DNA of 64,000 bases. Source: Prosopocoilus inquinatus (lineage: Eukaryota > Arthropoda > Insecta > Coleoptera > Lucanidae). Below the pieces are notes generated by a model that ran no database searches, was not told the DNA's origin, and saw nothing but the letters and a program-made list of their open reading frames with translations. Positions within the stretch are counted from its first letter, which is position 1. The number at the start of each line of letters is the position of its first letter. This document shows, one piece after another, positions 33,481-45,290 of the stretch. Both the position numbers and the translations under genes were made by a program. The DNA lies in the NCBI GenBank assembly GCA_036172665.1, contig CM069871.1:59704713-59768712 (forward strand). The letters run 5' to 3'.

Positions 33481-35984
33481 AACCGACGATTAAAATTACT
33501 ACGCAAAAAATGCGGATGAGTTAAATAATGACATCACCGTCATTCATCGTTTTATTTCCGGATATTTACCCTCACAAGTGATAAATTGCCTTTCCATTTC
33601 TAATTAAATAGATTAAGATTTCTTTAGTTTAATAAAGAAACTTTAAAATAATCTAGTAATTTATCTACTGTTTGGCAGAATAAAATAGCTGTTAAAAATG
33701 ATATGTGCTCACTACCAATATGACTAACATTAAATTTGCAGTTTCTATTAATTCAATTATGAAATTCGGCCAAGTAAAGCATTTTTAACGCGTTTTCATT
33801 GCAAATTTCAAAATTGATTAGTATCTTAAAGTATTCTCGCATGCATTCGATAAAGTCGTAGTTTCTTTTGATGCTTTTTATTACGGCAACTTTTTGTATT
33901 TTTACAACGGCGGCCGCAGTAACGCGTTTAAGGTGGGGCAGTATTACATTAGGGTTCTGCAGTTACGAAAAATTTTTTCAAACGAATTAGATTTTTGATT
34001 CGTAAAAACGCATATTAAGATCGTAATGGCATTTACAAATAACGAAAAAAGACATATGTTACTCTTGTACGGGCAAGTCCGCGGAAACGCACATAGGGCC
34101 CGGGCATTGTAATAAACGATATCAGTGATTTTTATTACGAAACGCTTGAGAATGAGTTTAAATGCGGGACTCTTTTTATGATCGGCGCTGTGTGTGGGCA
34201 CACCCACTGACTACAGCGGAAGGCGTCAATGACCTTGCTGAATGTTTCTCTCTCCCACATTTCAGCAGTTACAAACAACTGGAACCTCCGAATTTTTTTG
34301 GCTATGAATCGGTAGCCACCCGAAAATACGCGCAGAAGGTAGCATTTCACGTACTTATACTGAGGGTTTTCTTATTTGCACACAATAAAAGAACACCCTG
34401 TATTCAACTACAGTACATTATTATATAATAGTATTAAAATTTTATCGATAGACAAACAAATTTTTCTATTACGTGAATGACATTAAAACCTAACGAATGG
34501 TTAATTCTAGGTATTACACTTCCACTCTTTAGAATCCCTTGTTTGTTTATGAAAACCATTTTAACATTCCGCACATTGTTATAACAAGTAAATGTAATCA
34601 TCGGACTATAATATTATTATGCAATGTTTTAGACGCAAAGCCTACGGGCTAGCGTTTCAATTCGGTTCGATCTATTTTTAATTTACTCTACTTAGGAGAG
34701 TTTATTATTTTTATTTCGCATTTTTCGTCGTCATTCAAAGCTTTGCGCGTTTGCTTACACAAGTTTTGAGTGGAAGTTTTTTTAGCAACAAACGTCAAAT
34801 TTGATGATAAAACAAGCTAATATAACGAAGAACAAATGGCCTGAATTAATACACACATTTCTATCTGGCTTATAGTATTTATAAAGTATACTACTTCCTG
34901 TGCAATTTTTAAATTTATTCTTGTTTATTTCTAATAAACAAGGACATGATAAGTACGGGATAAACTGCGTGGCCGTTTTCACGACGAACATTTTTTTTCA
35001 AAAAGCCCTCGGACTTCTTTAATTTTGGTTTCTGCTTTTTCCAGGAAATACTTTTAATACTACTTAAGAAAGTGCACCGACAATGAACAAAAGCCAGAAG
35101 CTCGTGATGATAGATTCCTTCGACAAACATACATGTTGTTGATTAACAGAAGGTCACAAATGCATTTTTATTTGACTTTGGCGGTTTAAACTCTTGAAGA
35201 TAACAGTGAATTTTTCGCTTAGATAACTGACTCCTTGACCGTACGAAACACAAAACGTATAAATTGATTTATTATCGTAATAATTCAAGATAGTTTGACA
35301 TAACAGATACAACGCGTGCGATTATACAGGATGTTACTACGCAAATGTCTTTAATTAATACGTACTTACCATCATAGAAAGAGAAACTCGCTAGTCCGGC
35401 TCAAAAATGAGAAACTGTCTTACTACAAGTCGATAGAGTTCTGTGCAATTCATTCCTCATAAAATAAAATTTTTCTTTTTAAAATTTGCTACCACCTGAA
35501 TGAAATTACGTTATCTCCTGAATATTTGACGAAAACGGTAGTAAATCAGCGCTGAGAAAGACAATCAGCTGTCCAGAGCTCAGTGAAAACGGGCGCCAAA
35601 GAGATACCCCCCAGCTGATGCTACGTCACTGCGGAACCGCCTCCCAAAGGTTCCCAGCGTGAGCTAAGATTCGAAAAACTTTTAGGAAAGTAAAACACTC
35701 GTGCATCCAAAATAATTGTTCGTTGCAACAAAACAATAATACGTACTTAAAACGTATATTAATATTCACAAATTAAATTTACAATGACTCACAAGTCGGA
35801 CTTAAATGAGCCGAGGCATTAAAATTTGCGACTTAAATTGTTAACTATTATCAACTATAACGACATAATGAAGCTCTTCACAAATTGTAAAATGGTGTTC
35901 TGATACTTACAAACTAAGCGTAACTTAAAATTAGTCAAAACGATAAGTAATATTTAAGTACCTAATAGGCGGTATGCATTAAAC
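33481..35984. other. no gene recognised
   Basis: 33944-34428 is open on both strands with splice-like sequence (CTCTCTCCCACATTTCAG near 34250) but no family resemblance. 34388-34400 is an ACACCCTGTATT MITE end. The rest is unassigned. Confidence 0.35.
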
Positions 35985-36030
35985 AATTAACAATAACAAA
36001 CGATACGTTACCATTTGTTGTCCGGTGGTG

Positions 36031-36402
36031 AAGCCTCGGTTTCCTAGGATAAAGGCACCGTAATGTAGCGGCAGTAATACGACGGTGAATAACGTCATGC
36101 AGCGTTAAGAAAATGACGTACATTGACGTAAAATAAGCAAGAAAAAGCGCCGATTTTATGTATTTCATAATCGTCTATCTGGATTTGACGTTACTAACAT
36201 ATTTAGAAAACGAGGAGTGACCAAAAGAGGATTCCAAACGGTTATAAAAAAAACGTTTACGTATTTTTAGATGACGGTGACGTTTTCCGTTTTCTAGGAA
36301 GCCAAATATACTCAATGTTCTTTGCAAGTTTTATGTGATGTCATTCACCGCCAACTTATGGCCGCTATTTTGCGGCACCGCTATTCTAGGAGACCGAGGC
36401 TT
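36031..36402. mobile_element. MITE in the first tandem unit
   Basis: Terminal inverted repeats AAGCCTCGGTTTCCTAG and, from the right, AAGCCTCGGTCTCCTAG, with further inverted similarity (GGTGAATAACGTC against GGTGAATGACATC). The second unit at 36925-36950 shows the same sequence without it. Target duplication uncertain. Confidence 0.8.
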
Positions 36403-37180
36403 TAGTTAACGGTAGCCAATGTCAAACACCTGTGTGTTTCACTGAAACGTCAGTCGTCGTAATCTCGCCTCGTGACGGTTCGCATGTATCGATGACCTTC
36501 CAGAAGGATACCATGCTTAAGGGTATTTCCCTCGAAGACGTATTCTCCGTCGAAACAGGCAGACGGAAAACGAGAAAGAAATGTTGATAGATAGAAGATT
36601 CGGAAAGCGAAACTAAAAAAAAGCTAATTTCTCTGTTGGAACAAAGAAATCTAATATGAGCACGGGCCACTTTAGTGGCATCATATGATTACCATTCTGT
36701 TAAACGCAGAAACGGATAATCCGCTTGGTAGATTTGTTAGCTAACAAATCAAGGAATTCACGAAGCACGAAAGATATCACCTATGCAGTGTTTAAACAGA
36801 ATTTTGAATCACAAGTAGCAACGAATCACGGAAGAATGCGTCTAAACCTCGTGATGGCGAAATGCCGAAAAACGCTAGAACAAAACAAAACAAACTCCTC
36901 AAATAACAATAATAAACGATAAGCTACCATTTGTTGTCCGGTAGTTAGTTAACGGTAGCCTGTTGTCTGTTTCATTCAAACGTCAGAGGTCGTGGTTTCA
37001 AATTGTGGCGGTTTACTTAACTGTAGATGAGCCGCGTGTATCGATGACCTTCCAGAAGAACACCGTGCTGAAGAGCGTTTTCCCTCAAACGACGTCGAAG
37101 ACGTATTCTTCGCCGAAACAAGAGGACGACAAATGGGAAAGAAATGTCGAAAGACAGAAGATTCGGAAAGCGAATCTAGT

Positions 37181-37708
37181 GGTCGTTTTACACTACCCTA
37201 GAAACCAGCTTAGAAATTGAACAATTTCTAGGCCAAGGTATATAGGCTAATGTAATACAGGAAATTTTGTGCAAAATGTAAATTGCGTAGAAAAATAAAA
37301 TTTGTTCTAATTTCTACACAATTTGGTTGACATTTGATTGCTAAGAAATTACTATCACAACGTGCGTGAATAGAAAGAAATTGAAAGCTCTCATTTCGTC
37401 AATCGCAGAGCGGGAATTTACAAAAAAAAAAACACAGACACGAATAAGCGGCAACAGAAAGTTGAAAAAAGTAGTTAAAGTATATCTTCTTTATACTAAC
37501 AAGGCTAACATAACACGTCAGTACTTAATTTTGAAGCAGGAAGCTGCTTCCACTCAAATATCTGACGTCTGTCAGACATGCATTTCCACAAAATATCTTG
37601 GACAGTGTAGAACACAAAATTTATGCGCCAACTAAAAATGAAACAATATATTTTGGCCTAAAAATTGTTCAATTTATAGACTAGCTTCTAGGGTAGTGTA
37701 AAACGACC
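37181..37708. mobile_element. fold-back MITE in the second tandem unit
   Basis: Both ends read GGTCGTTTTACACTACCC inward, and the arms go on with AAATTGAACAATTT and AGGCC. It interrupts the unit between GCGAATCTAG and AAAGCGAATTT, where other units are continuous. The 89-codon frame inside (37366-37635) is not recognised. Confidence 0.85.
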
Positions 37709-37822
37709 TTAAAAAGCGAATTTTTCTGTTGGAACAAAGATATGTAATATGAGCATGGGTCGCTTGAATGGCGTCACATTACGTGTTTAACGCAGAAACG
37801 GATGATCCGCTTGATAGATTTG

Positions 37823-38096
37823 TTTTTTTTTTATCTGTGGTGTTTGCCCAACGGGGTCCTAAGTCATAGACTTGTCAGGACCTCAGGAGCGGGAGTGTAT
37901 TTTTGTGTGTGTAGTGTTCCATGGCTTTGTTATTTCCAAATCTCCTCGCCATTGAAGGGGAAGTAGTGTCGAATTTTCTCTCCAACACTAAAGGGTACCT
38001 GAAGTGAGTAACGACCCCCGAGAAATAACTCGAGCGGATGCGAACTCACGACCTTACGATTGCAATGCCGGTCCCTTACCACTGGACCATTCAGGC
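37823..38096 (-). mobile_element. tRNA-derived SINE
   Basis: On the minus strand the head carries an A box, TGGTCCAGTGGTAAGG (complement of 38074-38089), and a B box region, GGTCGTGAGTTCGCATCC (complement of 38036-38053). These are spaced as in a tRNA promoter for RNA polymerase III. A unique body follows and a poly-A tail (T run at 37823-37832). The tRNA-like head does not fold into an obvious intact tRNA, so it is not a tRNA gene. It lies in the second tandem unit, between halves that are joined in the other units. Confidence 0.85.
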
Positions 38097-38800
38097 GATT
38101 GTTAATCAACAAATCAGAGGATTCACGAAGCGCAAAAGAAACCAGCTACGCCGTGTTTAAACAGAACTTTGCATCATAAATAACAACAATTCACGGAAGA
38201 ATGCACACACGTCTGCACCTAGTGATGGCGAAATGGCGAAATGCCGAATAACGCTAGAACGAAACGCCGGAAATACATCCCTCTAACAAGCAAGATGTCG
38301 GCCATCAGATCGCGACTTCCAGACCAAATGAAAACGTAATATAAGCGCGCCTAAACCGAAAGCATCACAGTATGACCAACGGTCAACAACTAAAACGTAC
38401 CAACATGCCTGCTGCAGCCTGCTGTCAGACGCCTGTCTGTTTCATTCAAACGTAGTGTCACCTCGTGACGGTTCGCTGAATTGTCGATGCGTCGCGTGTA
38501 TTGATGATCTTCCAGAAGGACACGATGTTGTTTTTCGTGGAACGACGTCGAAAGCGTATTCTCCACCGAAACAGACGGACGACAAACGAGAATGAAATGT
38601 CGAAAAACAGAAGATTCGGAAAGCGAAACTAGAAAGCTGATTTCTCTGTTGAAATAAAGAAATCTAATATGAGCACGGGTCGGTTTAAGGGCGTCATATG
38701 ATTATCGTTCTGTTTAACGCAGAAACGGATGATCCGCTTGGTAGATTTGTTAACCAACGGTCAGTAACCAAAACGTAACAAACATGACTGCTGTAAACAA

Positions 38801-38939
38801 ACAGGGAATTAAACTGTAACAAATTTTCGATGAACTAATTTTTATGAAGTGTCTTCAGAAATTTGGGTGAATGACGCCATAGTGTTTGCTTCAATAGCAG
38901 AAGTCTAGGACGGTCAATTTTTACAATCTCAGCTGAAGT
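38801..38939. other. short spacer
   Basis: Nothing recognised; the LINE scrap may begin a little earlier than 38940. Confidence 0.4.
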
Positions 38940-39262
38940 ACAAGTACAGTATTGTACTGTATGAAAAATAAACTGAATCTTAATGTTGCAAAATGTAAAG
39001 TAATATTGTTCACCAAAAAGAGTGAGTCTTGCCCTCTTTGCTTTTCAATTATTACATCTCGTGCCAGGTGGTCCAGATTCAGAGTTATGAAAATAAATGC
39101 TATACTTTTGAATATCACCTAAGGGAAATTGTTGATAAAAGATTACGCATGCTATGGTTTCACTATAAGAAGTAATTGTGAATTTACTAACATGAAGGCA
39201 ATTGAAATATTACATTTTGGATTGGTACGATCAATTTTGGTATGTGAGATACTTGCCTAAAG
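38940..39262 (+). pseudogene. fragment of a LINE reverse transcriptase C-terminal half
   Basis: 38961-39040 reads MKNKLNLNVAKCKVILFTKK, the usual block after the catalytic motif. In another frame 39149-39258 gives ACYGFTIRSNCEFTN, then LHFGLVRSILVCE. This parallels the block YGFIYRNCREFSDV and onward in LINE copy C. Frameshifted and truncated at both ends; inactive. Confidence 0.75.
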
Positions 39263-40088
39263 TGTGATTTTGATTAAAAGTATTTAAAAAAAAAATATTT
39301 CTAAAATCCTGACATTGCAGGACACACGTTGTTTAGTTTGTCCTAGCAGAAGAAGAATCTCATTATTGGTTTATCTGTTAAATACCTTTGGATTTGACAC
39401 TTTGGAATTTCGTAGACCGGTGTTTGCAATTTTAAACTTGCGTATTTGGTTTTTTAAACGTTGATATTTATTTATAAGACGGAGCCAAGCAAGATGCGTT
39501 CCTAATATTGCCTGTCCCTAATCAACGTTATTTTGCAGATAATTGTCGTTGTCGGTATTCATTCGAGGTACACAAAGGAATCTCTCTCATTTATGAGCCG
39601 CACCTCTCAGCATTGAGTATAATTGCGTTTACATAATCTAGAATGCCATAAACATTTCGTCTTCAGCCTGCACGTGCCCCACTTTCCTGACCATTATCTT
39701 CTTTTGAGCAAACCGATGCGATGGCTTGCAAAAGTAATTTATCGGTTTAAAAATAACTGTTACGCAAATACTTTTAATTTACAATTATGGTAGAACACAC
39801 CACACGGTGTAAGATATCTTAGATACACCGTGCGGCAGAGAAACAAGGAGACCATTTACTGATAATAAAACGTTTCTTTTTTGTTAGTATGGTAACATGA
39901 TTCAGCAAAGTTCAGAATTTGGTCATTTATCAAATTATTTAAGAATATATTAAGAATTTATCTGCGGTGTATGATTACCGTGGTAATGTCCACAATTGAA
40001 TTTTTTTTAATAATACAGAACATTCCGAAAAGTTACTGCAGACCACATAAGTTACATTAGTTAAATTTTTTTTTTAATCCAACACCCG
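39263..40088. other. no gene seen; one short perfect-looking hairpin
   Basis: 39799-39836 is a palindrome (CACGGTGTAAGATATC and CTTAGATACACCGTG), able to form a stem of about 16 bp. Function unknown. Confidence 0.5.
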
Positions 40089-40690
40089 GTGTTTTTAACA
40101 CCGATGAGAAGTTAGCAATAAAATTCCAGTAATAAAATTATGAAATTTCAAAACGCTGCCACCGCTAAAATAACGATCACAGATCAATAATATTTAATCT
40201 ATTACAAAGAGTATAATGTGTAGATTCCCCTCATATGAAGAAACTGAAAAAATATTTGATATTAAGTTAACTATATACTCTTTAAACCACCATAAGTCAT
40301 TATTCATATATTGCACCAAAACAATTGCTTTCACTAAAAATTTTCACACAGTCATAAAGTAAACATACATATCTATATAATAATGCCTTTAGAAAGTTTT
40401 AGCCGGTTGATTTGAAGTAATTAAAAATTAATTAAAAGTGACGCTCGGACCAATGAAACAGTACCAATTTCAAATGTTCATAACTTTTCTCACAATATTT
40501 GTATAAAAATTCTGTTTGCAGAATATGAAAGCACAAATCGAAATCTATCGTTTAAACTACCCTCTGAGTTTTAGCCGGTTGATTTGAAGTAATTAGAAAT
40601 TAATAAATTGTAACGTTTGCAACAATAAAAAAAAACTTTACATTGCGCTTTGTGAATTATGGCCAAGGTCTGAACTTTGCATTGAGTACA

Positions 40691-41216
40691 CAGGGTGTTC
40701 AAAGTTTTTATTATAGGCACACAACAACTTCGTTATTATGGAAGGTACGAAGTCGTTCAAATTGGCAAAAATATACTGCTTTTACTCAAGATTTGTAATT
40801 AAGCATTGTCCATGCGTAAGTTGACCGGATCAGTCAGATTACGGTGAAATTCTCGATATGTTTTTCTTCTGATGAGGCCTCAATTAGGGCCGAAATCGCT
40901 ATGAGAACCCTGTTGCAATTTAGCTGAATTGTAGCAGATTTTTAATGATTTTTTTTAATGATGAGTACAAATATCGCAATAACTCCTTTATTATTTGTTC
41001 TGAGGTTAAGTAGTAAAGAGTGCTTTATATTTAGAATTTACTATTCGTTTCATAACAAAAGATACGGAATATTTCATTAAAGAAAAGTTTGCATGTGAAG
41101 ATATTATGAGAACGCGATGCGTAATTGTTTTTTTGGTATCGCCGCTTAATTGTAGGTTCATTATTGCTGATGATTTGAACGATTTCGTACCTTAATAATT
41201 ATGAAGTTATTGTATA
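40691..41216. repeat. inner inverted repeat containing a hammerhead-like motif
   Basis: Starts CAGGGTGTTCAAAG. AACTTCGTTATTATGGAAGG on the left faces its near inverse at 41195-41215, with GTACGAAGTCGTTCAAAT also mirrored. Probably a worn MITE. Confidence 0.55.
40869..40895 (+). ncRNA. hammerhead-like half core, probably inactive
   Basis: CUGAUGA (40869-40875), stem II GGCC/GGCC (40876-40879 with 40888-40891), then GAAA (40892-40895). The stem III and cleavage triplet that should follow are not convincing, although GAGAA downstream could pair with UUCUU upstream as stem I. May be a decayed ribozyme or chance. Confidence 0.35.
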
Positions 41217-41654
41217 TATACAGTGTTTCCCAAAAGTAACGGATAAATTCTATAAAATGGTTAAGAAAAAGAAGAATTCTCAGGTCGACTTTTATTTTTA
41301 TCATTTGAGGGTGTAAATTTCAATCCCCCATCTCTAAGCTATAACAACCTCAACTTTAAAAATTCAAGTAGCAAAGTACCCCTTGTGATAGCTCGTTAAA
41401 TAACACATTAAATGCTGAAAATTTGTTAAAACTTGCGGTTTGTATTGGATTTTCTCTTAATTCAGAAGGGCATTATTCGAATCGTGAATCGATATTTTTA
41501 GACGTCTATCTCCAACCATCTTTTCCATTTGCAAATTTTTCTTCTTCCCACATATTATTTGTGCATCATAGTATTTTTATTTAAGCTTTAATCATTCGCG
41601 ATTACTGAGAATCACTGGGACACACTCTATATTGGAAACTTTGATCACCCTATA

Positions 41655-42604
41655 CAGACTGTTTAAAAATAACTCGGCACTATTGCAAACTATTTTATTA
41701 TTAAAGTTACAGATACAATTAAATTAGCAAACTAGTAGTATCTTTCGTCCTGATTGCAACGATGCATTAAAAAGAAACAATTGAACAACGCGTTTACGAA
41801 ATAAACAGAATAGAACACTTTCTTTTAAATGGAATACGCTGTATATTATTTGACCAATCGATAGAGAATAAAAGTCTAAATTAAAATTGTTTTTTATCAT
41901 TTTATCGGAAATTTTATAAATAAAGAAGATATTTTGATTTTTTACAAATTCATTAAGATGGCCGTGTTTCAAGAACAAAACATTTGAAAACCGTGTATGT
42001 ATTTGAAAAAAATAATTTTGGTTTATTTGTTTATTATAAAAGATGTTTTTGTCTGAGTTTTGTAAAAATCTTTTAATAACAAGAATTTTTATCAGATGCA
42101 TCTACATTTTCTGGCCCAGAACATGCATCTTATGAAAATTCCTGTTCTGGGCCAGAAAATGTAGATGCATCTGATAAAAATTCTTGTTATTAAAAGATTT
42201 TTACAAAACTCAGACAAAAACATCTTTTATAATAAACAAATAAACCAAAATTATTTTTTTCAAATACATACACGGTTTTCAAATGTTTTGTTCTTGAAAC
42301 ACGGCCATCTTAATGAATTTGTAAAAAATCAAAATATCTTCTTTATTTATAAAATTTCCGATAAAATGATAAAAAACAATTTTAATTTAGAATTTTATTC
42401 TCTATCGATTGGTCAAATAATATACAGCGTATTCCATTTAAAGTGTTCTATTCTCTTTATTTCGTAAACGCGTTGTTCATTTTTTGTTTGTATGCATTGT
42501 TGCAATCAGCGCAGAAAATACTACTAGTTTGCTAATTTAACCGGATCTGTAACTTTAATAATAAACAAGTTAGCAATAGTGTCGAGTTATTTTTGAACAG
42601 TCTG
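41655..42604. mobile_element. ~950-bp near-perfect palindrome (fold-back element)
   Basis: The two arms (about 470 bp each) are nearly identical in inverse, from CAGACTGTTTAAAAATAACT at the left end to its mirror at the right. They meet at CTGGCCCAGAACA, a ~19-bp loop (42124-42142) and TGTTCTGGGCCAG. TA lies on both outer sides. Frames in the arms (41724-42101 minus and 42165-42467 plus) are mirror images of each other and not evidence of a gene. Confidence 0.88.
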
Positions 42605-43680
42605 TATACAGTGACAGCTAAAACGTTCGCACCATATGGGAAATTTTTTTATTATTGATTTGTTGTGTGGCTAAAAATAGCACTTATTTAGAGTACGAAA
42701 ATTACAAAAAAAAAATTGTAATTTGGAATTGTTGGGCAAACTAGACAAAATTTTAGTAGGATTCGATAAGTGTTTACAAAATGTGCTTCTTGGTTACCAG
42801 AGATTATTCTCTTCGACCTAATACTTCAGAAAAAAAGATTTCCGGTTTTCTCAGTTTTGCTAAAGATCTGAAGCAGCTAATGGATATTTGTCAGTTAACT
42901 CATCCGAATGGTTAGCTTATTCATTTATGTTTATAAAAAATATTCAATAGAATAAAATTTGCTCTTTTGTTCTTACCTGTTGCATGCACAAGAAAATTTG
43001 AAACGATTTTTCACGTTTCTGTGCTAGGCCTTTTTTATATAAGATATCGTGTTATTGTTTTTGATTTCTTCATAATACATTTTTCATAACCCTAATTTAG
43101 AATAAGCAGATCGAAAATTACAAGAATTACTTCTACTTTTTGGTTTGGACTCGTTTAAATTCGTATTTGTAAAATCAATATTTTCGTAATAGCCATGAAA
43201 TATTTACTGTTTGTACAAATCTCGACTTTTTAAGTACAAAATAATTCAGAACGGACAGTGTAAAGTTAATATTGTTTAACTCTTGCCAATGTCACAACTT
43301 ATTACTTTGTAATAATTGGTACTGTTCCATTGGTCCGAGCGTCACTTTTAATTAATTTCTAATTACTTCAAACCAACCGGCTAAAACTTTCTAAATGCAT
43401 TATTAAATATATATGTATGTTTACTTTATGACTGTGTGAAAATTTTCAGTGAAAGCAATTGTTTTGGTGCGATATATGAATAATGACTTATGCTGGTTTA
43501 ACAAGTCATAGTTAACTTAATATCAAATATTTTTTCAATTTCTTCATATGAGGGGAATCTACACAATATACTCTTTGTAATAGATTAAATATTATTGATC
43601 TGTGATCGTTATTTTAGCGGTGGCAGCGTTTTGAAATTTCTTAATTTTATTGCTAACTTCTCATCGGTGTTTTTAACACT

Positions 43681-43762
43681 GTTTGAAATGTCCCGATCGT
43701 TCTCTTTCTAAAAATATAAACGTCTAGTATTTTTTATTGGGTGGTTAACAAGGTTCAATAAT
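43681..43762. other. short spacer
   Basis: Nothing recognised. Confidence 0.4.
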
Positions 43763-44541
43763 TAGGGCTGCGAGAATTTATCGATAATATCGATAATTAT
43801 CGAATAACGATATTTCCATTTCAAATATCGATGTATCGATATTATCAATACTTGATATTGATATTATCGGTATTATCAATATTATCGATATTATCGGTAT
43901 TATCAATATTATCTCTATTATCGATATATGAGAGTTATTGATATTTATCAGTGGAATCAATGTTATTGATATTGTCGACAATGTAACATTCCTAAAAATA
44001 TTAAGAAAATGTGAGTCGCAAAATAAAAACAATTTCGGTTAAAGAAGTGTGTTGAAATTTTGTTAATTGTTATGGTTTATTCTCTTCAAAATAGCTATCG
44101 TTATCTTTCTCACCATTTATTTTTTTTTATCGATTTTAAAAATATTGAACATTTCCTTTACGTTGTGATTACGACTGCGAGAATTTATCGATGTATCGAT
44201 AAATCGAATAACGATATTATTATTTTCAGGTATTCATATATCGATATTTACCGGGATAATGGTATATATTATTGACAATATCGGTATTATTGTAATCTTG
44301 CATTGCTGTTTGTAGGTATTTTATATTGTGCATATTATTTCGATATCTAACTTAAAAATATCAACATAATTGTAATTGATAATATCAATATTATCTATAT
44401 TATTGCTAATATCGATATGTCGATAAATATTGGTATATCGATAAATATCGATAAATATCGATAATATCGATATATCGATAAATATCGATATTTTTTATTT
44501 ATCGATATCCGATATTGAAAGTATGACATCGCGCACCCCTA
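43763..44541. repeat. TATCGATA-rich, hAT-like repeat
   Basis: Dense ATATCGATA and TTATCGATAT motifs, themselves palindromic. The left end TAGGGCTGCGAGAATTTATC and the right end inward TAGGGGTGCGCGATG resemble known hAT-MITE ends. A second end-like stretch at 44173 (CGACTGCGAGAATTTATCG) suggests two nested or tandem copies. No matching 8-bp target duplication was found. Confidence 0.6.
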
Positions 44542-44559
44542 GTTATAACCACCTCAGTC

Positions 44560-45290
44560 TAAAAATTATCTAACTTTAACGCACTTTCTACGCTTCGTGT
44601 GACACGGTGATATCTCTTGCTTAAAATTTTGTTACAGATGAAGTCCATGGTTCTTTTAATATTCACGTGTGGCATTTTACAGTGCTTGTCGGTTGGCCAC
44701 ACTGCCGTTTGCGTTTTCGGCGCGTTAACATCACGATTTCCATTGGGTTCGGAAGTGACGTTCGCTATCTTCTTCTCGTAGCATTCGGCATTTTGCCAAC
44801 ACAAGGCACCAACGGGTGTATTGTACTTCCGTGAACTGCGAAATTCTATTATTTACAGTGAATTACTAGTAGTATTTGTGCCTTGTGAAATTGTTGAGCT
44901 CATTCCCAGCGGATTTTCCGTTTCTGAAGTAAAATACAGGTATTTACGGTGACGCCATTCCAAAGACCCACGCTTATATTAGATTTCTTTGTTCCCACAG
45001 AGAAATTCGCTTTTTGGTTTTACTTTTAGTTCCGCTTTCATTCTCGCTGTTGAATCTTCTGTATTCCGACGTTCCTTCCCAGTTTGTTGGCCATCTGTTT
45101 CGTCGTCACGTCAAAGATAACGCCGTGTTGCGTCGTGTCTTGCTGGAGGTTCATCAAAGGCCGCGTCGCTTAATCGGTTCAGCACATCGCCACGAGAGCT
45201 CGCTACGACGTCTGACGCTTAACAAATTTGACAATAGGTGTTTGATAACTACATTCGACGCAAACGTAACGCGTTGTTTTAATTATCGTT
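44560..45290 (-). repeat. diverged inverted copy of the 36-38 kb coding-like repeat
   Basis: On the minus strand it follows the same order of landmarks: GTCAGACGTCGT, GATGAACCTCCAGCAAG, ACAGAAGATTC, TTTCTCTGTGGGAACAAAGA, CAGAAACGGAAAATCCGCT, and GGCAAAATGCCGAATG. One frame gives LNRLSDAAFDEPP and SETENPLG, comparable with peptides in the tandem copies. Stops interrupt it. On the plus strand a short frame at 44638 starts MKSMVLLIFTCGILQCLS after an acceptor-like TTTTGTTACAG, but I take this as chance because it lies in the repeat. Confidence 0.65.

Larger units (their letters stand above)
35985..38800 (+). repeat. three tandem units of an unknown, formerly coding repeat (~0.56-0.63 kb net)
   Basis: Units start near 35985, 36900 and 38340. 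Shared landmarks in order are CCATTTGTTGTCCGGT, TTAACGGTAGCC, GATGACCTTCCAGAAG, GAAGATTCGGAAAGCGAA, TCTAATATGAGCACGGG, AACGCAGAAACGGAT and GGCGAAATGCCGAA. After removing two MITEs and a SINE, units are about 560-630 bp. One frame gives related peptides in several units (IDDLPEE, KTEDSESE, ETDDPLGRFV, YAVFKQNF), broken by stops, which suggests descent from a coding exon. A diverged inverted copy lies at 44560-45290. The protein family is not recognised. Confidence 0.75.
40089..43680. mobile_element. 3.6-kb fold-back element with ~370-bp arms and nested insertions
   Basis: 40089-40475 and 43323-43680 are inverse copies. Landmarks are GAGAAGTTAGCAATAAAATT, GATCACAGATCAATAATATT, CATATGAAGAAA, and GTGACGCTCGGACCAATG. 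The left arm also carries a direct duplicate of TTTTAGCCGGTTGATTTGAA 170 bp apart. Inside lie a smaller inverted repeat (40691-41216) and the long palindrome (41655-42604). No protein is recognised. Confidence 0.8.

Noticed and set aside
38036..38096. tRNA gene
   Set aside because: A and B boxes are present, but the sequence does not give an intact cloverleaf and is joined to a SINE body with poly-A tail.
41724..42467. Two frames (125 and 100 codons) with nearly identical protein on opposite strands
   Set aside because: They are mirror images in the two arms of one palindrome; similarity follows from the DNA, and composition is that of AT-rich non-coding sequence.
44638..44781. Short secreted-type frame starting MKSMVLLIFTCG
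   Set aside because: It lies within the diverged copy of the 36-38 kb repeat, on the opposite strand to that repeat's own reading frame.
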